Origin: Moniliella sp. 'wahieum'
Taxonomy: Eukaryota; Basidiomycota; Moniliellomycetes; Moniliellales; Moniliellaceae
Direction: 5' to 3'
Assembly: GCA_003971905.1 (NCBI GenBank)
Contig: RSEE01000074.1
Coordinates: 248,001-312,000, forward strand
Length of the DNA: 64,000 bases
Shown: positions 1 through 11,920 of the stretch, piece after piece
Numbering within the stretch: the first letter of the stretch is position 1
How the letters are laid out: each line of letters starts with the position of its first letter
Program-made: the position numbers and the translations under genes
Notes under the pieces: generated by a model
Told to the model about the DNA's origin: nothing
What the model saw: the letters and a program-made list of their open reading frames with translations, nothing else
The model's database searches: none

Positions 1-694
1 TGGGGCCAAGGGGGTAGGAGCAGGCAAATCGAGTGCTGGAAGGTGGGTGGCAGACGCGATCGAGGGAGTGATGGAAGAGCGAAGGGAGGGCTGGGGCGAT
101 TGGGTGCTGGAGGGCAGTAGCTTGACGGTTGTAGGTGGCAATTGGCCGGTGCGAACTGGTAGTGTGGTGGGTCGAGTGGGCAGATCATCTTCCTCGGCTC
201 CGCTGGTCTCATCGCTGCGGTGGCGGTGATGATGTTGGGGTTGGGCATGGTGTTTACGGGTGTTGCGCTGGGATGTGAGGGATGGGTCGCGGGTGCTGCT
301 GGGCGAGGCCAAGACAGCAGAGGGAGAAAGGGAGGTGGGGGCGGGGATGGGGCGTCAGCGGGCGGGCGTCAGCGGAGGGCAAAGGGGCACCGGTGTGAGG
401 CAGGGTGAGGCGGATATGGGGCGTTCGGGTGTCGGGGGCAGATGCGCGGTCGACGGAGTACGCTGGGTGGGACGGGGCAGGGGTGACAGAGGAGCGGTTG
501 CGCCTGCCGAAGGCGGACGAGCCGCGGCGGAGCCAGTCAAAGTCGCGCCAGCTGGAGGCAGAGGTGGGAGGGGCGGCAGGGGGGGCGCGGCTGCTGGCGT
601 TGCTGGAGCGGAGGGATGGAGCGGGGGCGGAGTTGTCGGGGGCAGAGGCAAAGAGGCTCTGGCCGCCCGACTTGAATGCCTCCTTGAGCAGCAT
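1..694 (-). CDS. 5' part of an uncharacterised disordered protein, runs off the left edge
   Basis: I do not recognise this protein. Reading leftward from an ATG at 694, the translation opens with MLLKEAFKSGGQSLFASAP and continues rich in Ser, Pro and Ala. Near 1-240 the minus strand stays open in a second frame containing SDETSGAEEDDLPTRP, with no stop to the window edge. The two stretches are in different frames and join somewhere around 250-400, by an intron or a one-base indel. The composition resembles the disordered N-terminus of a fungal regulatory protein. A pyrimidine-rich leader (minus strand) and short repeats lie just upstream. The plus strand is also open here, but only because of GC bias. 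Confidence is limited by the lack of a recognisable domain. Confidence 0.4.
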
Positions 695-730
695 GGCCGA
701 CGGCAGAGAGGGAGGAGGGGGGAGGAGTGG

Positions 731-754
731 CGGTGGCGGTGGCGGTGGCGGTGG
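731..754. repeat. (CGGTGG)n microsatellite
   Basis: Four perfect copies of a CGGTGG hexamer, in the presumed 5' region of the leftmost minus-strand gene. Confidence 0.9.
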
Positions 755-772
755 GGTGTGGCGGGAAGGTGC

Positions 773-796
773 GGGACGGGACGGGACGGGACGGGA
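773..796. repeat. (GGGAC)n microsatellite
   Basis: Nearly five copies of GGGAC in the same upstream region; the strand is purine-rich. Confidence 0.9.
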
Positions 797-814
797 CGCG
801 ACGGATGGGGCCCG

Positions 815-827
815 AGGCCTGAGGCCT
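815..827. repeat. Palindrome heptad array, AGGCCT x2
   Basis: Two AGGCCT palindromes separated by one G (7-bp period). It lies about 120 bp upstream of the start at 694. It is one member of the dispersed family described in the findings. Confidence 0.8.
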
Positions 828-3800
828 TTTGCGGAGGGCAGGACCCAGGCGGCTGTGGGAGTGGGGAGAGGGGGTGGGTGCAAGGGGAGAGATCGCGCAA
901 AGCCGAAACGACGCACATGCGTCCCACGCCGCAGCCCACTCGACGCCCGCCCGACACTGGCGCCGCACCAGCGCAGCGCTGGGCGGTAGTGGACTCGTGG
1001 GTAGTCACTTCCTATATCACTCACGCCCGCAGTCACTAGGCAGGCTCAGGCCGCAGGCCCAGCACCTGCACCCACCCCCGTCCGATCCTCACTCGTTCCT
1101 CGGCATCAGCGCGAGGCGCTGCTCAGCGCTCAGGCTCAGCCGCTCCCCGGCCGTCGGTGGCGAAGCTGACCTGTGACCTGGTGATCCACCTAGTGCATGA
1201 CCGCCAACACTGCCGCTGTCCTGCCCATTGTAAGTCGCCTCACTTTGCGCCTTTGTCTGCTCACCGGTGCTCACCGCTGAGTGGCTGGCATATGTGGCAT
1301 GCGCCCGCGAGCCACAGACACTGACTAGCGAAGCTTCCAGTCACTACCCATTAGCCACTAGCCAAGTGGCCCACCCCACGCACCACACCAGTCTTGCACC
1401 ACGCCCCCTTTACCCCACAGCAGGCCACACGCGGTAGCTCCTTTTCCTTTCCAGCGCCCTCTGTCCTCTCCGTGCTACAGAAACGGGAAGGACGGAAGCC
1501 CCCTTGGCTTCAAAAGCATCAAGCTCCAGCTCTGTCTGCATTCATGCAATCCATCATCCATCATCCAACGTGTGTTGGCGCCGGCCATACCAACCTACAT
1601 ACACCCGGCTGCCTCGCTTTACGCGTGGTCTTCTCGGCCCCTTCTGGCAACGCGGCATCCGCGTTACACCCACCCTACCCGCGGAAACAGGCCAACGCAT
1701 GCTGGCAGTTGCCCTGTTCCCACCGGCCGCCTTCACCTGAGGGAGGGAGGAAGCCTCTCTGAGAGATTGGCTGTCTCGGATATAGAGACGAGTATTACTA
1801 CCGAGAGGGAAATGTTGGCCTATAGAAAGCCAGATAAGTCGAAAAGAATGAGAACCTTGTGATAGATTTGAGCCGAAGGCTCTGGGTGCAGAAGCATCTA
1901 TATGTAGGGCGTCGGACTATAGGAACAGGGCAGGTGAGGCACGCACAAGAGAAAATAGAGGGAGGGCAGATGCAGGGTCACAGGGGCTGTGCCATCACAC
2001 AGGCTGTGCATGCTCTGGCACCATCTCCGCCACACCACAAGCCGGTGGAAGCCGAGACGTGAGCTTGAACCTGAAAGAATAGGGCTAGTACTGGCACATG
2101 GGCAAAGCACTTTACAGCGAACAATGGTCAGTGCGATAAATCGGTCACGCCAATGATTAGAATGAAGGCTCTGAACGCGGTTGTCCCTTAATTGACAAGT
2201 ATATAGCTACTAGTACGCTATCAAGCTACTAAGAACGATTGTGCTGCGCAAGGATATGAAAGGAAACAGTCGGAGATAGTAAGCTCCTGACGCCAGTCCG
2301 ACCTTGAGGGCAACGGGAGAAGAGAAAGGGGGAGAGGGAACGAGACGCAAGGGGATAACCAGCCCGTGGTGCGCAAACGGCGGAACGATGAAAACACTTC
2401 CTCCTTTACCAGTGGCTTTTGACCGCAAGAGTCATGGCATTTGGTGTACAACCACATTAACCAAGCTTCAAGCCATATCCTCCAACAGAACCTCGTCTGC
2501 GAGCTGGGTCGGAGGGCCGCAGTTCTATACAGTTAACCGGGAAAATCATTAATCACAACACAGCTGTTGCGAGAAAAGTCAACACATGTGAGCAACCTCT
2601 TCTCACCATAGGTTTCTGCAGCACCTGACCACATCGTACCTCTACTATTATACTCTCAATAGCCTCAGCGCCCTTCGGTGTAGGCACAGCGGGGACATTT
2701 GCTGTTTTTTTGCTAAACTCATCGCAGTCGTTCATGACCTCTTGTTGTTATAAGCACAGCTCTAGAGGAGAGACACACTGACTGTGGCTGCACCTTAGAT
2801 GGAGCAGGAGAGAGAGTATAGAGCTACTGGCCAAAGGCGAAGGTAAAAAACGGGAAATGATGAGATCTGAGCGGCGGATCGACGCCGAAGAGTCTGTTTA
2901 CAGTCTGAGGTTGTGATATCTGATTGAGGACATGGCATAGCAAAAGCGTACACGAGAGAGGGTACTCTGGCGGAGGAGGTCATTTCCATGTCTTGACGAC
3001 ATCTCCGAACACGGCTGCTAAGCCATACACCCCCCCCACCCCGCTCGGAGGTTTAACCAACATCTCTGAACGTTCAATACTCGTCATGCATATGAGAAGC
3101 CCTGCACAGCTGATATCGCCCCCCCCTCCTCCCTCATCTCTTTCTGCATCGCTGTCTCTATAATTATTCTGTTCCCTCTCCTTCAGCTTCGATTAGCAAG
3201 ATAGTACCGTGGAAAAAAAACGTGTTGCGCGAGCTCGCCCGGTATCCCCTGATTTCGTTAGCATTTTTGCGACGGTGAGAGGATGACTGGGCAATGAGCA
3301 AATATATGTCGTCCTTCTTGAACCGGACCTATCGTCACTCTGGTGGTCTTACCTCGGACTATTCACACAAAAAGATATCATGAGATCCTTTCCGGGCTGA
3401 ACATCACCCATCTTAACACACGCTGACGGAAGGCAATGGAGATAGTGTGCGTTTCGTGTAGTCCCACAGGATGTCCCACAGAAGAGTCCTGAGTGTAAAT
3501 GGCATCCACACCTCATACATCTGTTTGTCCTGGTTAGCTCGATGTCAAGAGGGGAGGCCTTTGGACGTGAAGCCTAGGCGGCTACACATGTGACAAGACT
3601 GCGTATTGGGTGGTAGTAACGTATCTGGAGCATCAAGGCTTAGGGACGGGTAGTGGCAGTGGAGGACAAACGTGCCAGAGCTAGGAAGACTGGACAGGGG
3701 AGGTTGTCGACATGGCTGGAAAGGAAGCCATGACACACGTAAACTGATACGGTAACTCGACGCGTCTGAAGGAAGGTTCGAGCGACTGGGCGGAGGTGAA

Positions 3801-5229
3801 GCTGGGAGACAAGGTTGGAATACGAAGAGGAGGAGGGAGCAAAGTGGAGACGAGGTTGCCTGTATGAATCAATTGACTGAAAACGGGCACACTCGGGCCA
3901 CCGTACATGGTTTAACCAACCATCATCAAACTTGGCTGGACTTTGGAGCGCGCTCTACTGGGCATTTGCACGCAGGCAGGCTTTAGCTTGGACCAGACCA
4001 TCTCATTTCCCATGCAGCCCGTAACAGAGCGGTTAATTCTCATCTGGATATCCTCTCCCGTGCTCCCTCGCATTTCTCCGTGCTCCGCCCCTAGTCATAG
4101 ACCCTATGACCAAAACTCCCCTAAGTTCCCTGTGGTAGAGAACAAACTCCCACAGTGAACAGCGCCGTCTAGGCTTTGCTTCCACCCTAGTGCCTATTTT
4201 CACGCGCCAAGGAAACGAGATCAAAAGCAACGGCCACACCATCATACTATCCGCTGTTTACGAGCTCTTTTCTCGAAAATGTTCGTGCCTTCTGCACATT
4301 TTTTCCTCTACTCGCCTGAACGTGACGCACGCGTAATGTGAGCCCATGACCGCAACTCTTTTTCCATATTCGTAATTTCTCTACGTCTACTTATATACCT
4401 CGCACTTGAAAAGAGCAATAAGAGCCATGGTCTTCTCCCGCCACATATGCATCTCATCGACCATCGCTAGCGTTTGATGTAAGTATTATATCTCTGCAGA
4501 GAACGCGTGTTGTGTGGTGTTCCTATATAGTGTTGGGGATATGGGACTCGGAACTAGGTGCCAATGCTACTAGGTTAGAAGGTGTTGTATACTACGCATG
4601 CCAATAAGGGGCCTTTTAACGCACCCTATCTTCCCTCTTTGGCCTCCTAAGTGTACATGTGTACTATACTTGGGCGGTTTCAAAAAATTCCTATATAGTC
4701 TCTTATCTTCTAGGTATTATGGCCTGGTATAGTAGGGATGCGAGAGGGGCTTAGAATATCTCAACCACTATTAACAACGCCATTACATATCACTTCTCCC
4801 TGATAATGCTTGGTTCCTTCGGTCTTAGGCTGCTCAACGAAGTACTGAGCGGGGCATCCACAGCCGTGGCCATGCAACAATCATCGCGTGTATTCAGGCG
4901 AGATCAGCGCTCCCCCAAGCCAACAAGAGCGATTGCAGTGGAGACGTGAATACGATAGAGGCACAGGGCCAGTGTGGTACACGTTTGGGCGAGATTGTGT
5001 TGGATAGGTGCGAGATGTGGGCATGGCGCCACTCTCTCCAGCCCTGCGTCTGCGCTGGATGCGTCCGCGAATAGCCGCTCCCGAGGCGGATGTGGGGCTC
5101 CACAGCCGAGGTCTATCCACGATGGCGCGCACCCAACAATTGATAAACTGATGCAGAGGCCGCGATTTCTTTGTCTACGCTACCAGCACCCCCCCTCCCT
5201 CCTCTGTCCAACGACCATCAACAGTCTTC
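828..5229. other. Gene-free stretch, no recognisable gene
   Basis: About 4.4 kb with only short reading frames broken in all frames and no recognisable protein motif. The part from roughly 1.8 to 4.8 kb looks more AT-rich than the genic parts and has few of the palindrome arrays found in other gene-free stretches. One AGCGCT flanked by CTC phrases occurs near 1125-1140. I see no tRNA, transposon terminus or long repeat. It could hold a non-coding transcript or a decayed gene. Confidence 0.6.
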
Positions 5230-6785
5230 ATGATACCCCGCTACCCCTCCACATCTGCCCTCCTCCAGTATGCGCCCTGGCGCAGTGCAGCCGCGTTCCG
5301 CACACTCTCTACTTGCTCCCTCGTCAGTCGCGCAGTGAGCGTTGAGCCACCCGCGCACGTCCCTGGCTACCCAGATTCTCTTTTTCTCTCCAACCTCAAA
5401 GACTGTTGGATTGACCCCACCACGCCCACAGCACGGGTCGGGGGGGCAATCCCCACTTTCCGCTTGACCGATATGCATGGCCGCCTCATGCCTGACGTCA
5501 CTGAGCAACACTCGAGGTATGCTTTGCCTCTCTCTGCCGTGCCAAATCAAAGTTCCAACTCACTCATATGCACTGCCTATTGTTGTCCAGTTGAGCCAAG
5601 AGGAAGCAGTAAAGATGTACAAAATGATGCTGCTATTGCCGACGTTGGATGATATTCTGTACAATTCGCAGCGGCAAGGTCGCATTTCGTTTATGATGAC
5701 ATCTCACGGAGAAGAGGGCGCGATCGTGGGTGCCGCGGCCGGGTTGGATGAGAGGGACGAGGTATTTACGCAATACCGTGAAAGTGGAATTTTGCTCTGG
5801 CGCGGATTTACCCTGGAGGACTATATGAGTCAAATGTTTGGAGCCCACGACGATCGCTGTGGGGGGCGTCAAATGCCGATTCATTTTGGATCTAAGCAGC
5901 ATCATTTCCATACCGTCTCCTCTCCTCTTGCGACCCAGATCCCCCAGGCGGCCGGAGCCGCGTTTGCATTGAAGCGAACAAAGGGAAGGGAAGGCAATGT
6001 GGCAGCTTGTTTCTTTGGTGAGGGCGCTGCTAGTGAGGGAGACGCCCATGCAGGCTTTAACATTGCCGCAACAACCAAAAGTCCAGTTCTGTACGTTCTG
6101 TACCCTCCGCTCTCGCGCGATATAGTATTTTCTATTGTGGTACCTTGATACTGACTTAGTTCTGTCCATCCGCTCTCTGCAGGTTCATCGTGCGCAACAA
6201 TGGATTCGCCATCTCAACCCCCTCCACGCAACAATATGCAGGCGACGGGATCGCTAGTCGGGGCGCCGGGTACGGCATGCCGGCCTTGCGGGTGGACGGG
6301 AACGATGTGCTGGCAACGCGGGCGGCGGTCAAGGCAGCTCGCGAAGTAGCTCTGTCACGCCATGTGCCGGTTTTGCTGGAACTGATGAGCTACCGAGTTG
6401 GGCACCATTCCACCTCAGACGACTCGAGCGCCTACCGTCCCAAAAAATCAGTCGAGGACTGGAAACGCTTGGACAATCCGCTGGACCGGATGCGTCACTT
6501 CCTAACCGCGCGTGGCTGGTGGTCGGAGGAGGAGCAAAAGAAAACGACCAAGGCGTATCGTACCCAGGTCATCGCAGAGATGACTAAGGCAGAGAAGAAA
6601 CCCCACCCGCCTCTGTCAAGCATCTTTACCGACACATACCATGACGTGCCCCCAACCTGGTGCGGCAACGTGCCGAGTTGGCACGGCTTGTCGATCAGTA
6701 CGCCAACTATCCCCCCTGGGCAGCACAGCTCAAGAAGCACAAAGGACAAGGGGAGGATTTGGTCGAATTCGCGCTTAGGGCTTGA
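5230..6785 (+). CDS. BCKDHA: Branched-chain 2-oxoacid dehydrogenase E1 component, alpha subunit
   Basis: ThDP-dependent E1-alpha subunit of the mitochondrial branched-chain alpha-keto acid dehydrogenase complex. It decarboxylates the keto acids of Leu, Ile and Val together with E1-beta. The start at 5230 gives a basic, Ser/Arg-rich N-terminus suited to a mitochondrial presequence. Diagnostic segments: [18 protein letters not shown], the ThDP-Mg region [17 protein letters not shown]...[10 protein letters not shown], and the phosphorylation loop [16 protein letters not shown], where the regulatory serine of the animal enzyme lies. Intron 1 starts at 5517 (GTATGC); its acceptor is 5590 or, to keep frame, 5595. 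Intron 2 is 6091-6182. The C-terminus changes frame at a five-C run (6649-6653). One extra C restores an end reading [16 protein letters not shown], with a stop at 6785. Very confident in identity. Confidence 0.95.
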
Positions 6786-7691
6786 AGGGCTTGAAGCTCT
6801 TGAAGGCTGGGAATGAAACATCCGAAACAAGTGCACAAGGGACCGGGAGTATGAAAAGCGAGCCACACAAAAAGCCCTGACGTGTGGCTTTGATCCCTGT
6901 GCCAAAGCCTCTGTTCCATCTTTACTGAATCTATGCTCGCGTCCAAAAAAGTCAGTAAGAGAGCACCATTGGGGGGGGGCATTGAAAGTTCAGTTGAACC
7001 CGTGCTCGGGGTCCTTCCCTTGATATTACAGGGCGTAGATATGTTGGACTTTGGCGGTTGTCGTCGGCAGCCGAATGCTTGGTGGCGCCTAGTCACTCCG
7101 AAAGGGGCCGGGCAGAGATGTTGTTACAAGGGTGAGCAAAATATGGCTTTTTGATGGAATGCATGTCACATGTCAGCTGTCATGTCATGGATTTGATGAG
7201 CAGATTATCTGAGCGTGTGCGATACCATGCGACTGGGGCGACCCCAGGGACATCGGGCGAAGTCTGCGTGCGACACCTCCTTTCGATCATATCTCTGGGG
7301 CTCCGCAGGGCTCCACTTGAGATTCTCCGAAAGGCGCGAGGCTGGGAAGCTTGAACGTTTGCAATTGGAGCATGAAACTACGTACATCCAGTGAACGTTT
7401 GAACCAGCCGCAATAGGGCATAGCCAGGAAAATTTGAAACCATAGTATTCTCCGATTACCCATTAGTCATCTTGTCTTCCATCAGGCTGATCATTGGTCG
7501 GTCATTAACCGGTAACCGGAGGCCGCCTGCGGCCTCAGCTTGAGCGCCGAAGAAGGCGGAGAGGATGCAGCTTTCCAATGCCAGTACTTGCACTTAGCTG
7601 CAATGTACACTCGCGCCCACCGTTGCGCTTGTCCTCTGCCCGCGCCAGATCCAGGACATCGGGTAGCCCCTGGCCATTCCGCCCTGCGCCC

Positions 7692-7704
7692 AGCGCTCAG
7701 CGCT
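7692..7704. repeat. Palindrome heptad array, AGCGCT x2
   Basis: Two AGCGCT copies separated by one C, followed in register by a partial third unit (C-AGCCC). Confidence 0.8.
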
Positions 7705-8029
7705 CAGCCCTCTTTGCGCTGTGGACGAACGATGGACCCTTTTCTAGACCCTACTGAGGGTACGCCATGGGCTCGCGGTCCCGCGATCCCGTCGGCTCCT
7801 GCGCCCCTTCTGCGCCTGGGGCACCCTTGCGCAAGTGCACCCCTGCGTGCCCGGATTGGAACACGTCACGGCATCACAGATAGATCGGTTACCGCATGTC
7901 ACCGCGTCACACGTTACTCCGCACGATGCAAGTAACTGAGTACACTGCCCAAGTTGAGTGCGATGATGAAAACGTTGAACGCCACACAACTGGGGCTCAA
8001 TAATTGACGTTTGGCGTACTTCAAACTTG

Positions 8030-8049
8030 AAGCTTCAAGCTTCAAGCTT
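8030..8049. repeat. Palindrome heptad array, AAGCTT x3
   Basis: Three AAGCTT palindromes separated by single C bases, with decayed units on both sides. It lies about 0.9 kb upstream of the bZIP TATA-like element. Confidence 0.9.
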
Positions 8050-8950
8050 CAGGCTAGCTTCAGGCCCCAGACCCTACGGAGAGATTTTGGCCCTACTGGA
8101 CCCCATCTTTCGTCATCGATCATCTCGCATTTCCTATTAATCCTCCCGCACCGCTTCGTCCGAGGCTCCTCCGCACCCGCTATCGAACATTGAGCGCGAA
8201 CAGCATATCCTCTATCTTCGAAAGCACCACCGCACACTAAAGCTCTCGCTGTAGTGGTGTCGCACATCCGCCACGACAAAAGCCTCTTTTCCCTATGAAC
8301 TTGTATGAACCACGGCAAAATTACTGCTTACCGGTATAGGTGCGTACAAGAAGGAGAGGCTGAGCCGACGCGTTCCAATAAGCGGCCCCTCCTCGGAATC
8401 GTCCGGATTGTACAATGCACCTCTGGATTCATGAGTTGTGTAGGCTTGCTGTTACATATGTCATCCATTATCTTTTCGATGTTTTATCGATTATCCGCCG
8501 TGATCGGGTGGCCGGGCCCTACGACCTAACACACCCTACCCTACCTACCCTACCCGGAAGCGCACAGGGTAACACCTTATAGGACGACGGTCGATAGACG
8601 GAAGCACCGTTCTGCAATATGTAGCTGCACGTCATAATATGGAGGGTCGTCGATGATCATCATCTTCTGCAGATGAGATCTGATGACACACATCGTCGTC
8701 ACCGATACAACTATCTATTATGGCAAGCGCGTTTTCCAGTGCATGATGGTGTCAAACTGTAGTTGTGAGATGAACGAGAAAGATGGAGAAGTCTACTGCA
8801 CACTATATGTGAGCGGGAGGGGACTGTGGTGGATGGTTGGTTTTAGGGCGACACAGTGCAATTAACTCCTCACCGAACCTTCATAACTGCCATTGCATAT
8901 GTCGTATCGACGCGGTTGGTCATCTCGTATTGCCAACCAGATCAGAACAG

Positions 8951-8958
8951 TATAAATA
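8951..8958 (+). promoter_or_regulatory. TATA-like element of the bZIP gene
   Basis: TATAAATA about 190 bp upstream of the proposed ATG at 9146, followed by a pyrimidine-rich stretch. This is a plausible core promoter. Confidence 0.45.
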
Positions 8959-9145
8959 CTGTGCGCCCTGATGATGCATCCTCTTCCTTCCCCGCCTCCA
9001 TTCCCATCCGCTTTGAGTCATCTGTGTCACTAATTCTTGCCGTCTATTGCAACCTTCGGTGTTCAGTACAGGCCCTTTTCTTTTCTTCCTACTACACACC
9101 TACCGCCTTTTTCTCGTGTTGCCTCATCGTCATCATTGATCGGCC

Positions 9146-10233
9146 ATGCAAAACGACACCTTTGCCCCTCTCATCACATCGCTACTACCTACCTCTTTAT
9201 GTGTGGGTGCCGACGCCAGTTCTATCCCCTTTGTCCAGCAAAACCAGTACAACGTGGCCCAACACCCTCCTTATTCAGCTCCGTCCCAGCAGATGCCCAG
9301 CTCGTTTCTGCCGATGGCAGCTCCGACGGTGCCTCGCCCCAGTCGGACGAAGGCCAAGCAACCGAGCCCCAACAACATAGTACCCCAAGTCCAGCAAGGC
9401 ATCCTCCTGTTAAGCGTTCTCGCGAAGAACGTGCCTCTCGCCGCCGGGAGCAAAACCGGAATGCCCAGCGCGCCCTTCGCCGCCGCAAGGAGACACGCAT
9501 TTCAGAGGTATGTCATTTCTTTCTTCTGTTGAGAATTTGCAGAGGCTGACCTGTACACACTTTTTTTATCTGCCAGTTGGAGGGCATGCTGGTAACCATG
9601 AAATCCAGTGAGAGTGTTCTTGCTGAGCGCAACGAATCCTTGGCCACTATGCTGAGCAACTTACGGCAAGAGAACATGCTCCTGCGGAGAATGGTCCCTT
9701 CTTTGCCCTCGGTTCCTTCGTCCCAAGAGAGTCAAAGTCAAACGCCCTTTCCATCACCACCGAAGACAACCTGTTACGCCCCGATTATGGAACAAGCTCC
9801 AACCAGTTCCGATGGTATGATTGGAATCTCTCCACGCCGTGGAAAGAGTTCGTCGTTCTGCGATCCATCTGGTCCATTGTACGATACAGAAACTGCCGCC
9901 CTTCTGCGCCCCAGCCGCGCTTTGTCGTTCCATAAAGGTGCTATTCTGCCGACTGGACCTCAGCAGGTTGTTTCAATAGACGGCATCCCTTCCGAGGTCA
10001 GTGGACTCCCTGCGGTCAAGAGTGAAGACGGTTCTGAGGCCCAGTCGGAACATGGTGGTGAGGGACTTTCCTTGTTGCCCACACCAACAGTTGACGCTGG
10101 TAAAGCATCGCTACTCCCGTTTTCTTCCGTCCTTCCTACTGGACCACACATTTTCCGTTCGCCGTTCATGGCCGAGGAAGAGCCGGGTGACGTAGCTTTG
10201 CCGTTGAACAAGTGTAACGTATTTTCGCTGTAA
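9146..10233 (+). CDS. Yap-like bZIP transcription factor
   Basis: DNA-binding factor of the fungal AP-1/Yap-type bZIP group. The basic region reads SREERASRRREQNRNAQRAL and matches the N-x2-A-Q-x2-[FL]-R signature (NRNAQRALR). It is followed by a leucine-zipper-like coiled coil spread over an intron (9508-9576, GTATGT...CCAG). After the intron the helix continues as LEGMLVTMKSSESVLAERN, then a Ser/Pro-rich tail ending at 10233. The N-terminal part (Gln/Pro-rich, from ATG 9146) and the bZIP part are in different frames, with the change near 9290-9330; a one-base indel is likely. No clear C-terminal cysteine-rich redox domain is visible, so a role in oxidative stress cannot be claimed. Target genes are unknown. 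Confidence 0.85.
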
Positions 10234-11920
10234 CCGACGCCTTCTTCCACGCAAGTATCAAGTGAGACGTCTCTTCTGCCCCATCTCGCTACCGCCTGCC
10301 ACACATTCAACATGCTGAAAGAGCAAAAAACACGCGTTGTTTGAGTGTGCAACACAACGACCCGAGACCCGCGCTGTACACATTTGACTTTTCTCCATCA
10401 TCAGGTTCGCAGACCACTACCCTTACTCCTTTCCTTCCCACTTATCCGACTGGATATTCTGGGAGCATTGGCCATCCTGTATACATCTCATGTACTCCCA
10501 AGCGCTTTACGGACCTCACACTACTAGTACCTCTTTTGACATCCATCGTCGTTTTTGCTCTGATAAAAAACTTGTGCCACCCATCCTCCTCAACAACCCG
10601 TAGCATTTACGAAGTACTAGTGGGATCAAACAAAACGCGTCGTGTTTTGCTGACGGCAGCGAGGGTTTGTGATGCGCTAATCGCGTGAGCGGCCTCTTCA
10701 CGCACTGTGTGTAGTTCGATAGTTTTACCATAGCTCGCACTACAAGTTGCATGCATTGAAAAGAGATGTGCATACGATTTGAAACGCATTACTGAATTAG
10801 TATTACTGGGCCTGCTTTTGCTGTACTTTTGGTTGTCGTGTTTCTCCCTTCTTTCGATATATGGGGAGAAGCATATACCGCGACCTTTTACGGTTCACAC
10901 CGGCGGCGAGGCGCCATAGCGTAGCGAGACGTCTTGATGCACGCACTATGAAGACAGCAACAGCGGCTGCTGAAGCAAACTGTATGAAAGAATCACGTAA
11001 AGGGGATCTACTGGGTGCGATATGGGCTTTGGATCTACGAAGCAGGTGATGGTAGTTAGACAGAGGAGAGAGATACTACTTGTCCCTAGAAGACGTGGCC
11101 ACGCCCATGCCACATCAGCCTCCAAGAGTCCGCAGAGCCTCGGGGCCTACTGTGTGGAGAGGGATTCAGAGTGGGGCTGCTAACTATGCGGCTTCGTCTC
11201 TCGACCACGCAACGCACCATGACCTTTTCCCAGCCTCCAAGGATTGAGCTGGAGCAAGGGGGCAAATTGATAGATCGTACTGAATTATAGCGAAACGAGC
11301 CGGCGATTCTTTGGAGAGGTTACCGTTGCCAACAGTTATCACCCATCTATATGGATCAGAGAGATACTACACTTTTTACCTGGGTTTGACGATCGGTTGG
11401 TTAAAACGCCAACCTGCATCCCCCTGGGAACATGGGGGGGGGTGCGAATGCTCTCCTCCTAGTGTGGGCGGGACACGATGTTGATTTCGTTGGGTACTTT
11501 CCACCGACTGCAGGTGTCGCGGCAAGAATGGGAAAACGTCATCGCCTTGCGTGCCCGCCGTAAGTGGCCTGCGTTTGGCATTTGTCCAGCCGAGCAAAAT
11601 ATACGTGGTCACCAAAAGCAAATGTATCTCTGGCTGTAGTCACACCAGCTCATATATATAGGATAGTGTACTGCCCGATGAGGCTTGGGCTTGAAGGCAA
11701 CGAGGAAGGCAAATACTACGCCCAATAACTGTGAATAATGTCTGGAGGTTTGCGGAAGACATGCATAAGACGAAACGTGAGGGTAGGCTCTTATAAGGGG
11801 TTAAGCTGGTTCAAGCTGATCAAGGCCAAAAAGTGGATTTTTTTTAAGAGTTTGAAAAATGTTGTCCCAAGCCCCAAGAATCCGCGGAGTGGACGAGGCG
11901 GCGCGCTAAGCCAGTTTAGC
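10234..11920. other. Gene-free stretch, nothing recognised
   Basis: Contains the 3' region of the bZIP gene and the 3' end of the minus-strand Mex67 gene, which is convergent. Only short ORFs without motifs. I see no palindrome arrays. Confidence 0.6.

Larger units (their letters stand above)
6786..9145. other. Gene-free stretch between BCKDH E1-alpha and the bZIP gene
   Basis: No supported gene. It holds phrases of the palindrome family at 7161-7190 (ACATGT-C context), AGCGCT twice at 7692-7704, an AAGCTT triple at 8030-8049, and a TATA-like element near 8951 that belongs to the bZIP promoter. Other ORFs here are short and lack motifs. Confidence 0.6.

Noticed and set aside
254-1039. Long ORFs on both strands in the first kilobase, up to 260 codons
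   Set aside because: GC-rich simple repeats keep all frames open. Only the minus-strand segment from 694 leftward reads like protein.
7540-8530. ORFs of 60-131 codons between the BCKDH and bZIP genes
   Set aside because: No motif, overlapping antisense ORFs, and palindrome-array content typical of non-coding DNA.
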